64,000 nucleotides of DNA from CALZKI01 sp964567585 (GCA_964567585.1 CAZMND010000001.1:13228-77227), one strand, 5' to 3'; shown: positions 7,858 to 16,169, numbered from the stretch's first letter. Numbers and translations: made by a program. Notes: generated from the letters alone by a model not told the origin.

Positions 7858-8772
7858 TTACTCCACCTCCAATAACTTAAGTATAAGTGCCATTCTCATA
7901 TATTTACCATAAAGCGCCTGTTTGAAATAGCACGCTCTCGGGTCTTTATCGATTGCCGTAACAATCTCATTTACTCTTGGAAGCGGATGCATTACACAAA
8001 GATCAGGTTTTGCCAGTTCCATTTTTTCCGTAGTCAGAATACATCTGTCTTTCAAACGGATATAATCAGCTTCGTTGAAAAATCTTTCCTTCTGAACACG
8101 TGTCATATAAAGGATATCCAATTCACTGATAGCCTCTTCAATGCTGGTTGTCTGTTCGTAAGGAATTCCTTTTTTCTGTAAAACATCCTTCTTAATATAA
8201 CTTGGAAGTTTCAATTCTTCCGGTGAAATAAGCACCATTTTAATACCGGAATATCTGGACAAAGCTTCAATTAAAGAATGCACGGTTCTACCAAATTTAA
8301 GGTCACCACAGAAACCAATTGTAAAGTTATCGAGACGTCCTTTTTCCTTTTTGATAGTAAGGATGTCTGCTAATGTCTGGGTTGGATGGTTATGACCACC
8401 GTCTCCCGCATTGATAACCGGTACATCAGCAGCCATAGTTGCTACCATTGGTGCGCCTTCCTTTGGATGACGCATAACAATGATATCTGAGTAGCAGCTA
8501 ACTACTTTTACGGTATCGGAAACACTTTCACCCTTTGTTGCTGAGGAACTGACTGCATCGGAAAAACCGAGAACATTTCCGCCAAGTTCATACATCGCTG
8601 CTTCAAAACTAAGACGTGTTCTTGTAGATGGCTCATAAAAAAGTGTTGCCATTGTTTTTCCGTGGCATTTTTCTGAATATGCCTTTGGATTATCTATGAT
8701 ATCTTCTGCTTTTGCAATTAAATCTTCCAATTCTTCAACCGAAAGGTCTAAAATATCAATTAAATTTCTCAT
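7858..8772 (-). CDS. pyrB: Aspartate carbamoyltransferase catalytic subunit
   Basis: Second step of pyrimidine synthesis: carbamoyl phosphate plus aspartate to carbamoyl aspartate. The carbamoyl-phosphate site FYEPSTRTRLSFE is near residue 47, and HPLPRVNEI lies near the C-terminus with the HPTQTLADILTI block between. Length of 304 residues is standard. It starts one base before the pyrE stop and ends one base before the pyrI start, so the three are translated as a tight unit. Confidence 0.97.
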   Translation of the reverse strand: MRNLIDILDLSVEELEDLIAKAEDIIDNPKAYSEKCHGKTMATLFYEPSTRTRLSFEAAMYELGGNVLGFSDAVSSSATKGESVSDTVKVVSCYSDIIVMRHPKEGAPMVATMAADVPVINAGDGGHNHPTQTLADILTIKKEKGRLDNFTIGFCGDLKFGRTVHSLIEALSRYSGIKMVLISPEELKLPSYIKKDVLQKKGIPYEQTTSIEEAISELDILYMTRVQKERFFNEADYIRLKDRCILTTEKMELAKPDLCVMHPLPRVNEIVTAIDKDPRACYFKQALYGKYMRMALILKLLEVE

Positions 8773-9408
8773 TTATTTTGCTCCTATCCAAGATTCATCT
8801 GATGGATTGTTTCTGAATGCAATTAATCTCTTTACGTCATCTTTTTCAATGTATCCGTCTTCAGCAGCTACTTCAGCGATTACGTCAAAGTTTGTTAAAC
8901 TTACATTTTTCACATCAGCTTCAGCAAGTCTTGTAAGACCTTTTTTCATACCATATGTGAAGATACTTACGACACCAAGTACTTCTGCGCCAGCTTCTCT
9001 TAATACATTTACTACTTCAATACAGCTTCCGCCTGTAGAAATTAAGTCTTCTACAACAACTACTTTCTGACCTTTTTCAAGTCTTCCTTCAATCTGGTTC
9101 TGACGGCCGTGGTCTTTTGCACCTGAACGAACATAACCCATTGGTAAATCCATAAGGTGACCTACAATAGCTGCGTGTGCAATACCTGCTGTACTTGTAC
9201 CCATTAATACTTCTACATCCGGGTAATATTCTTTCACAAGTTTTGCAAGTCCTTCTTCTACGTCATTTCTAACTTCCGGAGCTGTTAAAATAAGTCTGTT
9301 ATCACAGTAAACAGGGCTTTTGATTCCACTTGCCCATGTAAACGGTTCGTCCGGACGAAAGAAAACAGCTTTAATTTTTAATAAGTCTTTTGCGATTAAT
9401 TTTTCCAT
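8773..9408 (-). CDS. pyrE: Orotate phosphoribosyltransferase
   Basis: Joins orotate and PRPP to give OMP. The PRPP motif VVVVEDLISTGGS is visible near residue 115, and KDHGRQNQIEG supplies the catalytic loop. I place the start at ATG 9408 because GGAGG lies eight bases before it; an in-frame ATG at 9423 would have the ribosome site inside the coding region. That gives 211 residues. It sits between pyrF (29-bp gap) and pyrB. Confidence 0.95.
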   Translation of the reverse strand: MEKLIAKDLLKIKAVFFRPDEPFTWASGIKSPVYCDNRLILTAPEVRNDVEEGLAKLVKEYYPDVEVLMGTSTAGIAHAAIVGHLMDLPMGYVRSGAKDHGRQNQIEGRLEKGQKVVVVEDLISTGGSCIEVVNVLREAGAEVLGVVSIFTYGMKKGLTRLAEADVKNVSLTNFDVIAEVAAEDGYIEKDDVKRLIAFRNNPSDESWIGAK

Positions 9409-9437
9409 TTCTAATTCCTCCAATGTATCATTCTAAA

Positions 9438-10136
9438 TTATCCTAAAAATTCTGCTACACATCTTCTGTAGGCTGCCACAGGATCTGCTGCAGCTGTGAT
9501 TGGTCTTCCTACTACGATGTAATCAGAACCAATTTCTTTTGCTTTTGCAGGTGTTGTTACACGAACCTGGTCACCTACTTCGCCGTCCGCAAAACGAACA
9601 CCCGGTGTTACTGTTACGAAGTTTTCTCCGCATACTTCATGTACTTTTCCTGCTTCAAGCGGAGAACAAACCACACCGTCAAGACCAGCCACCTGTGCAT
9701 TCTTTGCGTAGTGCATTACCACTTCATCAATTGGTGCATCGATAAGTAAGTCTCTTGTCATATTTTCCTGGCTTGTAGAAGTAAGCTGTGTTACAGCGAT
9801 TAAGATTGGTCTTGTACCATCTTCTCTTGTTAAGCCTTCAATAGCAGCTTCCATCATAGGAATTGTTCCGCCTGCGTGTAAGTTACACATATCTACGTCT
9901 AATCTTGATAAAACTGCCATAGATTTTTTTACAGTGTTTGGAATATCGTGCAATTTAAGGTCTAAGAAAATTTTGTGACCTCTTTTCTTAATTTCCTTTA
10001 CGATTTCCGGTCCTTCTGCGTAGAATAATTCCATTCCGATTTTTAAAAATGGTTTTTCTTCCTGGAACTTGTCCAAAAAGTTCATTACTTCTTCTTTGCT
10101 TGAAAAGTCGCAAGCAATAATTACATCTTTACTCAT
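9438..10136 (-). CDS. pyrF: Orotidine-5'-phosphate decarboxylase
   Basis: Final step to UMP. The active-site block FLDLKLHDIPNTV (Asp-Lys-x-x-Asp) is near residue 58, and the phosphate loop VVGRPIT is near the C-terminus. At 232 residues it is a type 1 enzyme, shorter than the type 2 decarboxylases of some Clostridia. It overlaps the end of pyrD by 8 bp, so translation is probably coupled. Confidence 0.96.
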   Translation of the reverse strand: MSKDVIIACDFSSKEEVMNFLDKFQEEKPFLKIGMELFYAEGPEIVKEIKKRGHKIFLDLKLHDIPNTVKKSMAVLSRLDVDMCNLHAGGTIPMMEAAIEGLTREDGTRPILIAVTQLTSTSQENMTRDLLIDAPIDEVVMHYAKNAQVAGLDGVVCSPLEAGKVHEVCGENFVTVTPGVRFADGEVGDQVRVTTPAKAKEIGSDYIVVGRPITAAADPVAAYRRCVAEFLG

Positions 10137-11046
10137 GATGCGCTCCTCCTATGATTTCTTCTAAACTATTTATGTTATATTTTTCCATTACAATTGGTAA
10201 CTGCTCGATAATATCTTTGCATGCGAACGGGTCTATCAGATTGGCCGCGCCCACCTGAACTGCCGTTGCACCTGCTAACATCATTTCAATCACATCTTCC
10301 GCACTGGAAAGTCCGCCCATACCGATAATCGGAATTTTAACGGCATCATACACCTGATATACCATACGAAGTGCCACAGGCATAATCGCACTGCCAGAAA
10401 AACCACCCATTTTATTGGCAATAATCGGTTTCTTAGTTCTCAAATTAATGCGCATTCCCAGCATTGTATTTATCATACTGATACCGTCTGCACCGGCCGC
10501 TTCACAAGCCTTTGCAATGCTGACAATATCTGTTACATTTGGTGTAAGTTTAATGAAAATCGGTTTCTTTGTTACTTTCCTAACCGCCTCTGTAACCTCT
10601 GCCGCAGCCTTCGGGTCCGTACCAAAGCTCATACCACCGCCGTGTACGTTCGGGCAGGATACATTCACTTCAAACCAGCCGATACAATCTTCGCTGTCCA
10701 ATTTTTCTACTGTATAAGCATAATCTTCCACGGAAAAACCGCTGACATTTGCCATAACCGGTTTATGGAATACTTCTCGCATTTTCGGTAATTCTTCTGC
10801 GATAACCTTTTCAACACCCGGATTTTGAAGACCTACTGCGTTGATAAGGCCGCTTTTACACTCTGCAATTCGTGGTGTCGGATTACCAAATCTGGCATCC
10901 TTCGTTGTTCCTTTAAAAGAAAAACTTCCAAGCATATTGATGTCATAAAGTTCGGCAAATTCATAACCGAAACCAAATGTACCGCTTGCCGGAATAACAG
11001 GATTATCTAATGTGATTCCACATAAATTTACTTTTGTGTTTACCAT
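10129..11046 (-). CDS. pyrD: Dihydroorotate dehydrogenase, class 1B catalytic subunit
   Basis: FMN enzyme that oxidises dihydroorotate to orotate. Visible family blocks are NPVIPASGTFGFG, the FEVNVSCPNVHGGG segment with the catalytic cysteine of class 1B, and IPIIGMGGLSSAEDVIEMMLAGA at the FMN phosphate site. The adjacent pyrK (7-bp overlap) is its flavin/iron-sulfur partner, so the pair uses NAD rather than quinone, as fits an anaerobe. Confidence 0.96.
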   Translation of the reverse strand: MVNTKVNLCGITLDNPVIPASGTFGFGYEFAELYDINMLGSFSFKGTTKDARFGNPTPRIAECKSGLINAVGLQNPGVEKVIAEELPKMREVFHKPVMANVSGFSVEDYAYTVEKLDSEDCIGWFEVNVSCPNVHGGGMSFGTDPKAAAEVTEAVRKVTKKPIFIKLTPNVTDIVSIAKACEAAGADGISMINTMLGMRINLRTKKPIIANKMGGFSGSAIMPVALRMVYQVYDAVKIPIIGMGGLSSAEDVIEMMLAGATAVQVGAANLIDPFACKDIIEQLPIVMEKYNINSLEEIIGGAHHE

Positions 11047-11792
11047 ATGATTTCCTCCTTTACAAGTACCGGACCATCTTTACAGATACGTTTGTTACCG
11101 TATTTTGTTTTGCAGGAACATCCCATACAAGCCCCGAAACCACAGCCCATTCTTTCTTCAAAACTGAACTGACCGCTTGTTGTGGTTGCTCCATTTACTG
11201 CTCTAAACATTGGCATTGGACCACAAGTATAAAAATATGTATATTCGCCCACTTTTTCAAAAGCATCCGTTACAAAACCTTTGATTCCATAACTTCCATC
11301 CGCTGTCGCCACATAGACATCAGCTCCCAATGCTTTGAATTCTTCTTCATAAAAAATCTCTGATTTTGTATTAAAGCCTAAAACCACCGCCGGCTTTTTA
11401 CCTTCTTTTATAAGGGTTTTGCAAAGGTTATACATCGGCGGAACGCCAACTCCACCACCGATAAGCATCGGTCTATCACCACTTAAAGATGTGTCATAAC
11501 CGTTTCCAAGCCCTGTCAAAGTATCAATTACTTCGCCGACTTTCATGGTACTCATCTTTTCTGTACCTTCGCCAACCACTTTATAAATGATTGTAAGGCT
11601 GTTTTCATCATAATCACATACTGAAATTGGTCTTCTTAAATAAAAACCATCCAGTTTCAGGTTTACAAACTGGCCCGGTACACAAATAGCCTTCGTATCG
11701 CCTGTTAAAACCATTTTATAGACACTGTCTGTTAAGGCTTCATTTGACTGAATCGTCAAAAGCACTTTGTCTGTTTTGTTGTTGTTTTCCAT
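11040..11792 (-). CDS. pyrK: Dihydroorotate dehydrogenase electron transfer subunit
   Basis: Carries FAD and a [2Fe-2S] cluster and moves electrons from PyrD to NAD. The ferredoxin-reductase fold shows FYLRRPISVCDY (flavin binding) and LIGGGVGVPPMYNL (nucleotide binding); the cluster cysteines are in CGFGACMGCSCKTK with a last one near ICKDGPV. Start taken at ATG 11792 (250 residues) with GGAGA seven bases upstream; an earlier ATG at 11834 would overlap pyrC and has no ribosome site. Confidence 0.95.
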   Translation of the reverse strand: MENNNKTDKVLLTIQSNEALTDSVYKMVLTGDTKAICVPGQFVNLKLDGFYLRRPISVCDYDENSLTIIYKVVGEGTEKMSTMKVGEVIDTLTGLGNGYDTSLSGDRPMLIGGGVGVPPMYNLCKTLIKEGKKPAVVLGFNTKSEIFYEEEFKALGADVYVATADGSYGIKGFVTDAFEKVGEYTYFYTCGPMPMFRAVNGATTTSGQFSFEERMGCGFGACMGCSCKTKYGNKRICKDGPVLVKEEIIW

Positions 11793-11808
11793 AAAACTTT
11801 CTCCAAAT

Positions 11809-13071
11809 TTAATCCTGATATACGATGTTTCCATCGCACATTGTCATTTTACATTTGCCATAGTATTCATTTCCCGCAAAAGGACTGCTTTTTCCCATGG
11901 ACAAGAAGAATTCATCATTCACTTTGATTATTTCGTTCAGATTAAATACACATAGGTTTGCTTTTTCACCCTCTGCAATATCATTTCCGATACCGAAACG
12001 GCGGCTTGCATTGTTATGAAGCACGTCCATCAATTTTTCAAGGGAAATCACCTTCTCTTTTACTAACTTTGTGTATGCCACAGGGAAGGCTGTTTCGATT
12101 CCCGTAACACCCATAAGACTCTTTTCAAGTCCCCTGCTCTTTTCTTCCAAAGTATGTGGTGCGTGATCTGTTGCAATCACATCTATTGTACCATCTATAA
12201 GCCCTTCAACCAAGGCTTTTCTATCTTCTTCCCCTCGAATCGGCGGATTCATTTTGAATCTTCCTTCTTCTTTAAGCATGCTGTCATTCATTACAAGGTA
12301 ATGAGGACCGGTTTCACAAGTAATGTTGACACCGTCTTTCTTTGCCTGTCTGATTAATTCCACACTTTCCTTTGTGGAAATATGACATACATGATAAGCA
12401 CAACCTGTCTCTTTCACAAGTTCAATATCTCTCTTAATCGGTCCCCATTCACTTTCAGAGCAAATGCCTCTGTGCCCATGTGCCTTAGCATACTCACCGT
12501 CGTGAATGTATCCGCCAAAAAGGAGTGAATTATCTTCGCAATGGGCTGAAATAATTTTATTAAGCATCTTCGCACGACTCATAGCATTTTTCATCATTTC
12601 TTCGGACTGAACACCTCTTCCGTCATCGGAAAAACCGATAACATATGGTGCCATATCCTCTAAATCTGCCATTTCTAATCCGGCCTCGTTTTTCGTAATC
12701 GTTCCAAACGGATACACATGAATGCAGGCATCTTTTTCGATTGCATCAAGCTGCAGTTTTAAGTGCTCCATAGAATCCGGTGTTGGATTTAAATTCGGCA
12801 TAGAACATACATCTGTATATCCGCCGTGTGCGGCCGCTTTCGTCCCCGTTTTTATCGTTTCTTTCGATAAAAAACCCGGTTCTCTTAAATGTACGTGTAC
12901 ATCTATAAAACCGGGAAAAATATAACAATTTTGAAAATCAAAAGAAACAATATCCTCAGCCGCTAAAATATTATCAGAAATTTTGGAAATAGTATCTCCG
13001 TGAATTAAAATGTCTTTCTGCTGAAATTCATTATTCACAAATACCATACCATTTTTCAATAAGTATTTCAT
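11809..13071 (-). CDS. pyrC: Dihydroorotase
   Basis: Closes carbamoyl aspartate to dihydroorotate; zinc enzyme of the amidohydrolase family, class I. Metal ligands are visible in FIDVHVHLREPG (near residue 58), in the AHCEDN and CHIST segments, and in ATDHAPHTLEEK with the catalytic Asp. Start at ATG 13071 (420 residues) has AAGGAG five bases upstream; upstream in-frame codons to 13092 have no such site. First gene of the pyr operon. The short leader leaves no room for a PyrR attenuator. Confidence 0.96.
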   Translation of the reverse strand: MKYLLKNGMVFVNNEFQQKDILIHGDTISKISDNILAAEDIVSFDFQNCYIFPGFIDVHVHLREPGFLSKETIKTGTKAAAHGGYTDVCSMPNLNPTPDSMEHLKLQLDAIEKDACIHVYPFGTITKNEAGLEMADLEDMAPYVIGFSDDGRGVQSEEMMKNAMSRAKMLNKIISAHCEDNSLLFGGYIHDGEYAKAHGHRGICSESEWGPIKRDIELVKETGCAYHVCHISTKESVELIRQAKKDGVNITCETGPHYLVMNDSMLKEEGRFKMNPPIRGEEDRKALVEGLIDGTIDVIATDHAPHTLEEKSRGLEKSLMGVTGIETAFPVAYTKLVKEKVISLEKLMDVLHNNASRRFGIGNDIAEGEKANLCVFNLNEIIKVNDEFFLSMGKSSPFAGNEYYGKCKMTMCDGNIVYQD

Positions 13072-13101
13072 GACTTCTCCTTTATTGCTCATATTTAATT
13101 T

Positions 13102-13131
13102 AATATATCATATGGGGAAATTTGTTGTCAA
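13102..13131 (-). promoter_or_regulatory. Promoter of the pyr operon
   Basis: On the minus strand TTGACA (13131-13126), 18-bp spacer, TATATT (13107-13102). Transcription would start about 25 nt before the pyrC ATG. No PyrR-type terminator/antiterminator fits, so regulation must be by another route. Confidence 0.7.
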
Positions 13132-13141
13132 TAAGAGATTG

Positions 13142-13645
13142 CTAAATAGCGTTTTTATTTATGTACTCATGATATGCTTTTTCAAGAAGTTTGAAATCAC
13201 AACTGTTATCTGTTAAAACTTGCTTTTTATTTTTTGTTACAATGGAATATATTTGACTGGCCTTTTTTTGAATTTTATCTTGATTTTTTATACAGAATTG
13301 ATATTCCTTGTTTAGAAGAGTCCTATATTTTTCATCATCTATCTCTTTAATGCACAATTTCTCTAAACATTCATCTGGCACAGGAATCATATAATTAAAC
13401 CGTAAAGAACCTTTTATTTCCTTTTTATCACCCGGAATTATTATAAGAATATTGGCTTCTTGTCTTTTTTTAAATGATGACACAGAAACATAATACTTTA
13501 TATCATTTATATTTAGTACTGCTCCAAAACTAAATTTATCTCTAACTTTATACTTTATGTTGGGCACCTTTGTAATTCCCCGATGCTTCAACTCATATTT
13601 CTGTAAAAAATCAATATATTTTTTATCGATTATATAAAAATCCAT
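13142..13645 (-). CDS. toxN: Type III toxin, ToxN/AbiQ-family endoribonuclease
   Basis: Family members cut RNA and their own repeat antitoxin RNA; they act in phage abortive infection or plasmid maintenance. The match is through FYIIDKKYIDFLQKY at the N-terminus, FGAVLNINDIKYYVSVSSFKK (S56-S57 then two lysines, at the active-site region of ToxN), SLRFNYMIPVP, and NKEYQFCIKNQDKIQKKA. Length is 167 residues, close to ToxN (171) and AbiQ. A ribosome site GGGGGA precedes ATG 13645. It lies just after a repeat RNA and terminator, the diagnostic type III order. Full-length, so probably functional. Confidence 0.9.
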   Translation of the reverse strand: MDFYIIDKKYIDFLQKYELKHRGITKVPNIKYKVRDKFSFGAVLNINDIKYYVSVSSFKKRQEANILIIIPGDKKEIKGSLRFNYMIPVPDECLEKLCIKEIDDEKYRTLLNKEYQFCIKNQDKIQKKASQIYSIVTKNKKQVLTDNSCDFKLLEKAYHEYINKNAI

Positions 13646-13664
13646 ATTATCTGTCCCCCATAAA

Positions 13665-13697
13665 CAAAAACAAGGAGACGAGAATCCCCATCTCCCT
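13665..13697 (-). terminator. Rho-independent terminator between antitoxin RNA and toxin
   Basis: On the minus strand an AGGGAGA / TCTCCT stem is followed by a T-rich run (TTGTTTTTGTTT). In type III systems this partial terminator sets the excess of antitoxin RNA over toxin mRNA. Confidence 0.75.
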
Positions 13698-13707
13698 GAA
13701 ATATACA

Positions 13708-13817
13708 GTTCGCAGTTTGACTAAGTAGCGAAGCACTTAAATTAAAGGTTCACATTCAGAGTAGTGAAGCACTCAAATTAAAGGTTTGCACTCAAAGTAG
13801 CAATGCTCTTTAATAAA
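13708..13817 (-). repeat. Three tandem imperfect repeats of 35-39 nt in the antitoxin RNA
   Basis: Units in RNA order are 13817-13783 (35 nt), 13782-13747 (36 nt) and 13746-13708 (39 nt). Each begins TTTA-T/A-T, has an A/G-A-G-x-GC-T/A-T-C/T-x-CTACT core and ends in GAACC, AAACC or GAACTG. The second and third are the most alike (TTTAATTT-R-AGTGCTTC-R-CTACT). Confidence 0.88.
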
Positions 13818-13832
13818 CAGAAGTCTCTGTTC
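13708..13832 (-). ncRNA. toxI: Type III antitoxin RNA, ToxI/antiQ-like
   Basis: The predicted transcript starts near 13832, makes a small 5' hairpin (AACAGA-gact-TCTGTT), then carries three imperfect repeats of about 36 nt. Each processed repeat would fold into a pseudoknot that binds and blocks ToxN, as shown for ToxI of Pectobacterium and antiQ of Lactococcus (established for the families). The repeat number and length are close to antiQ. The 5' end is inferred from the promoter. Confidence 0.85.
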
Positions 13833-13838
13833 ATTTAT

Positions 13839-13867
13839 ATTATATGCAATAAAATATACATATGCAA
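13839..13867 (-). promoter_or_regulatory. Promoter of the toxI-toxN locus
   Basis: Minus strand TTGCAT (13867-13862), 17-bp spacer, TATAAT (13844-13839). The -10 and following bases TATAATATAAATGAA also occur at the second type III locus (61511-61497). Confidence 0.75.
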
Positions 13868-13893
13868 GTGTTTGAAAATTAAATTTTTATAAA

Positions 13894-14085
13894 CTATTCT
13901 TTTATCATATCCAGTTCCGTAAGATTTACACCCGATGCTGTAAGGGCAACCTTCAATTCGATATATCTTACTTTCATCGCCTTATATACTTCCGACTCTT
14001 TGTCTACCAAACACATATAACTTTGAAGCCTAGAATATTCCTCAACGTTTCTCTGTATTAACTCTAAATTATTCAATTCTTCCAT
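13894..14085 (-). CDS. Small hypothetical protein (63 residues)
   Basis: A charged, mostly helical protein starting MEELNNLELIQRNVEEYSRL. I do not recognise a family. ATG 14085 is preferred over the in-frame ATG at 14130 because GGCGGTGAAAGG lies before it and a promoter (14108-14136) sits between the two. It is directly upstream of the type III locus in the same direction, with its own promoter. No role can be assigned. Confidence 0.6.
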   Translation of the reverse strand: MEELNNLELIQRNVEEYSRLQSYMCLVDKESEVYKAMKVRYIELKVALTASGVNLTELDMIKE

Positions 14086-14107
14086 CCTTTCACCGCCTTT
14101 CAATACT

Positions 14108-14136
14108 ATTATAGCGGTATTTTTATACACTTGTAA
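14108..14136 (-). promoter_or_regulatory. Promoter of the small protein at 14085
   Basis: Minus strand TTACAA (14136-14131), 17-bp spacer, TATAAT (14113-14108); start codon about 25 nt further on. Confidence 0.65.
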
Positions 14137-14181
14137 AGTTGGTAATATAACTGATTTTTAATATGTTTTAGATTTGTTTTA

Positions 14182-14221
14182 GAAAAAGGGATTTGCCTAC
14201 ATATTATAGTAAGCAAATCCC
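14182..14221 (-). terminator. Terminator after the PARG-like gene
   Basis: GGGATTTGC (14188-14196) pairs with GCAAATCCC (14213-14221); on the minus strand the stem is followed by TTTTTC. Confidence 0.8.
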
Positions 14222-14240
14222 TGTGTCAATAAATTTTATT

Positions 14241-15611
14241 CTAGAATTTCAATGCCGGAAAGGAAAGAATTAATAGTAATATCTCATTTTGAAGTTTCTC
14301 ATAAAGTCTGACACACAAACCATATCTTATCATTAAATCTTCACAATTTTCAGGGAAATATTTGTCGTTATGAAATCTTTCAATACTGGCAATAACCTGT
14401 CTGTTTTGTATAAAAGTATATGCGTTTTCTTCAATAAAAACTTCTATCTTCTCTTTACCCCAAAATATAGTATAATTTTCCGGATCACAGTAATTAGTAA
14501 TACCTGCGACCTCTGCGCCGGATGAATCCATTATCGCTCGACAGTCCATTAGATTTCTTGTTTTATCCCAGTTCCATTTACTATTCCAACAAAGTCCAAA
14601 ACCCTTAATATGCATGTGCTCACACTCCGGATCTAACACCGCACCCATACTGCATATGCTTCTCAAACTCTCGTCATAAAATTCATGTCCACACACACCT
14701 GTTTGAGCGTTTTGGAAACCGATATAGGATTGAATAACATTCTTTCCTGAGGTTTCTTCTATCAATGCAAATTTGCGAGCTAACCATTTAAATGCTTCTA
14801 CATTTTCACTACATTCTTTAGTTCGTTTCACAGCAAAAATCACATTTGTAAATGCCTTTTTATATCGTTCTTCTAAAAGTACTGTCAAAAATGCCTTTGC
14901 AACTACTTTCGGCGGATTATTAAAAGCTCCGCAACCAAATGCTCCAAGAACCAGTACTTCAATATTGTTTTCTATTGCCACCTCAAGAACATTACGTATT
15001 CTTGTGCAAAAAAGATGATGCAAATCCCCCGCCGGAATTACAAAATCTGAACCGCTAAAGAATGGTGCCGCGCATGTTATGACATCAATATTTCTCCACT
15101 TGTCCATATATTCATATTCTTGTTTAGACTGATATCTCATACCCGGATAATAACCGATATCTTCTTTAAATATAGTTACATCAGGTGAATATATAACCAT
15201 ATCTGTTCCTAAAAACATACGATTAACCTGGTTCATTTTTATCAAACCATTGTGATACTCATAATATTTTTTTGCATTCTCACTTACCATACAATTATAT
15301 AAGTTACTAGTCCTACACAGATATTCTTCCTGCGCATTTGCTCCTCGCAAAACACCTCCACCAGGCTCAACAGGATTTGCAAAATTGAGAACCGCAGTCT
15401 TTTTTCCTTCATCTACCATCCGAATTGCTGTTCTTAAAGTAAGATTTTCTTCAAAAGACACTAACATTTGCTCAAACTTAGTGATTTTATTTGAAACAAA
15501 TCCCTCTCCATAAACACAAGTGTTATTTATTGCTTTTTGAGTTGATTGTGAAAGTTCAATACTGCTCTTAATTCTTTTTTGAGTATCATAGAATACTTCT
15601 ATGTTATTCAT
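14241..15611 (-). CDS. Macrodomain-type poly(ADP-ribose) glycohydrolase-like protein with extra C-terminal domain
   Basis: Residues about 20-275 match the bacterial PARG family (TIGR02452/DUF2263): NFANPVEPGGGVLRGANAQEEYLCR contains the GGG-x(6-8)-QEE catalytic signature, and VLVLGAFGCGAFNNPP is the macrodomain loop. Such enzymes remove ADP-ribose from targets. Residues about 280-456 form an added domain that I do not recognise, rich in Trp/Tyr/Asn with CxHEFYDESLRS and FGLCWNSKWNWDK segments. Start ATG 15611 has GGAGG ten bases before. It overlaps a tiny upstream ORF by 8 bp. Gene neighbours (type III toxin, HD fragment) suggest a defence or stress setting (inference). Confidence 0.82.
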   Translation of the reverse strand: MNNIEVFYDTQKRIKSSIELSQSTQKAINNTCVYGEGFVSNKITKFEQMLVSFEENLTLRTAIRMVDEGKKTAVLNFANPVEPGGGVLRGANAQEEYLCRTSNLYNCMVSENAKKYYEYHNGLIKMNQVNRMFLGTDMVIYSPDVTIFKEDIGYYPGMRYQSKQEYEYMDKWRNIDVITCAAPFFSGSDFVIPAGDLHHLFCTRIRNVLEVAIENNIEVLVLGAFGCGAFNNPPKVVAKAFLTVLLEERYKKAFTNVIFAVKRTKECSENVEAFKWLARKFALIEETSGKNVIQSYIGFQNAQTGVCGHEFYDESLRSICSMGAVLDPECEHMHIKGFGLCWNSKWNWDKTRNLMDCRAIMDSSGAEVAGITNYCDPENYTIFWGKEKIEVFIEENAYTFIQNRQVIASIERFHNDKYFPENCEDLMIRYGLCVRLYEKLQNEILLLILSFPALKF

Positions 15612-15729
15612 ATGCGCAAGTCCTCCTTATCCGTAGTAAAATACTATCCCTTTGATATTTTAGTAATCTCATTTCCCGCCCATTTATCTGTAAATACTCA
15701 TATTCCTCTCCAGACAAATATTTTTTCAT
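15604..15729 (-). CDS. Small ORF upstream of PARG-like gene (41 residues)
   Basis: An ATG at 15729 opens a 41-codon frame (MKKYLSGEEYEYLQINGREM at the N-terminus) that ends 8 bp inside the PARG-like gene. It follows the HD gene stop by 11 bp, with no clear ribosome site, so it may be translated by reinitiation or be a remnant of a longer protein. No family recognised. Confidence 0.35.
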   Translation of the reverse strand: MKKYLSGEEYEYLQINGREMRLLKYQRDSILLRIRRTCAYE

Positions 15730-15740
15730 AGCATCAAACA

Positions 15741-16169
15741 CTAACTCTCAAGAATTTTCATCGCCATCTTGTACTTCTCTACTCGCTTTAATGCCTTTTC
15801 ATCCACAACATCCAGTCTGGATAAATCACTGTTGTGTCGCAAATCTGCAAGTTTTACTTTTGTAGCAATGGGATTCTTCTTAATCGCACGAACATACTCC
15901 ATATACGGAACCGCTTCATCGTGTGTTAATAGTTTAAGTGCTTCAATAATTTCTTCTGAAAAACCCACCTTCTCAAGTTCCTCGAATGTGATTTCAGTAT
16001 CTTCTACCACATCATGTAAAAGTGCTACGCAAACAGTATTTTCATCCTGCATTTATTCCGCCAAATGTATGGAATGATAAATATAAGGAATACCGCTTTT
16101 ATCTAATTGGACCTTATGCGCTTCATATGCGATTTTCATTGCTTTTTGGGTTAGGTTTGTGTATAACAT
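15741..16169 (-). pseudogene. RelA/SpoT-type HD-domain hydrolase, interrupted by a nonsense codon
   Basis: Reading from ATG 16169 (AAGGAAG ribosome site) gives an N-terminus ending SIHLAE, then TAA at 16055-16053, then MQDENTVCVALLHDVVEDT in the same frame to 15741. Family members keep Gln at the stop position (HLAEQM), so a CAA-to-TAA change explains it. The full protein would be 142 residues, like small HD proteins related to the ppGpp hydrolase domain; one metal-ligand His lies before the stop and HD after it. A reinitiated product from 16052 would lack the first His and is unlikely to be active. A sequencing error is possible. Confidence 0.75.

Noticed and set aside
7859..13071. PyrR-type attenuators between or before pyr genes
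   Set aside because: The leader is about 25 nt and the gaps inside the operon are under 30 bp, so no attenuator can fit.
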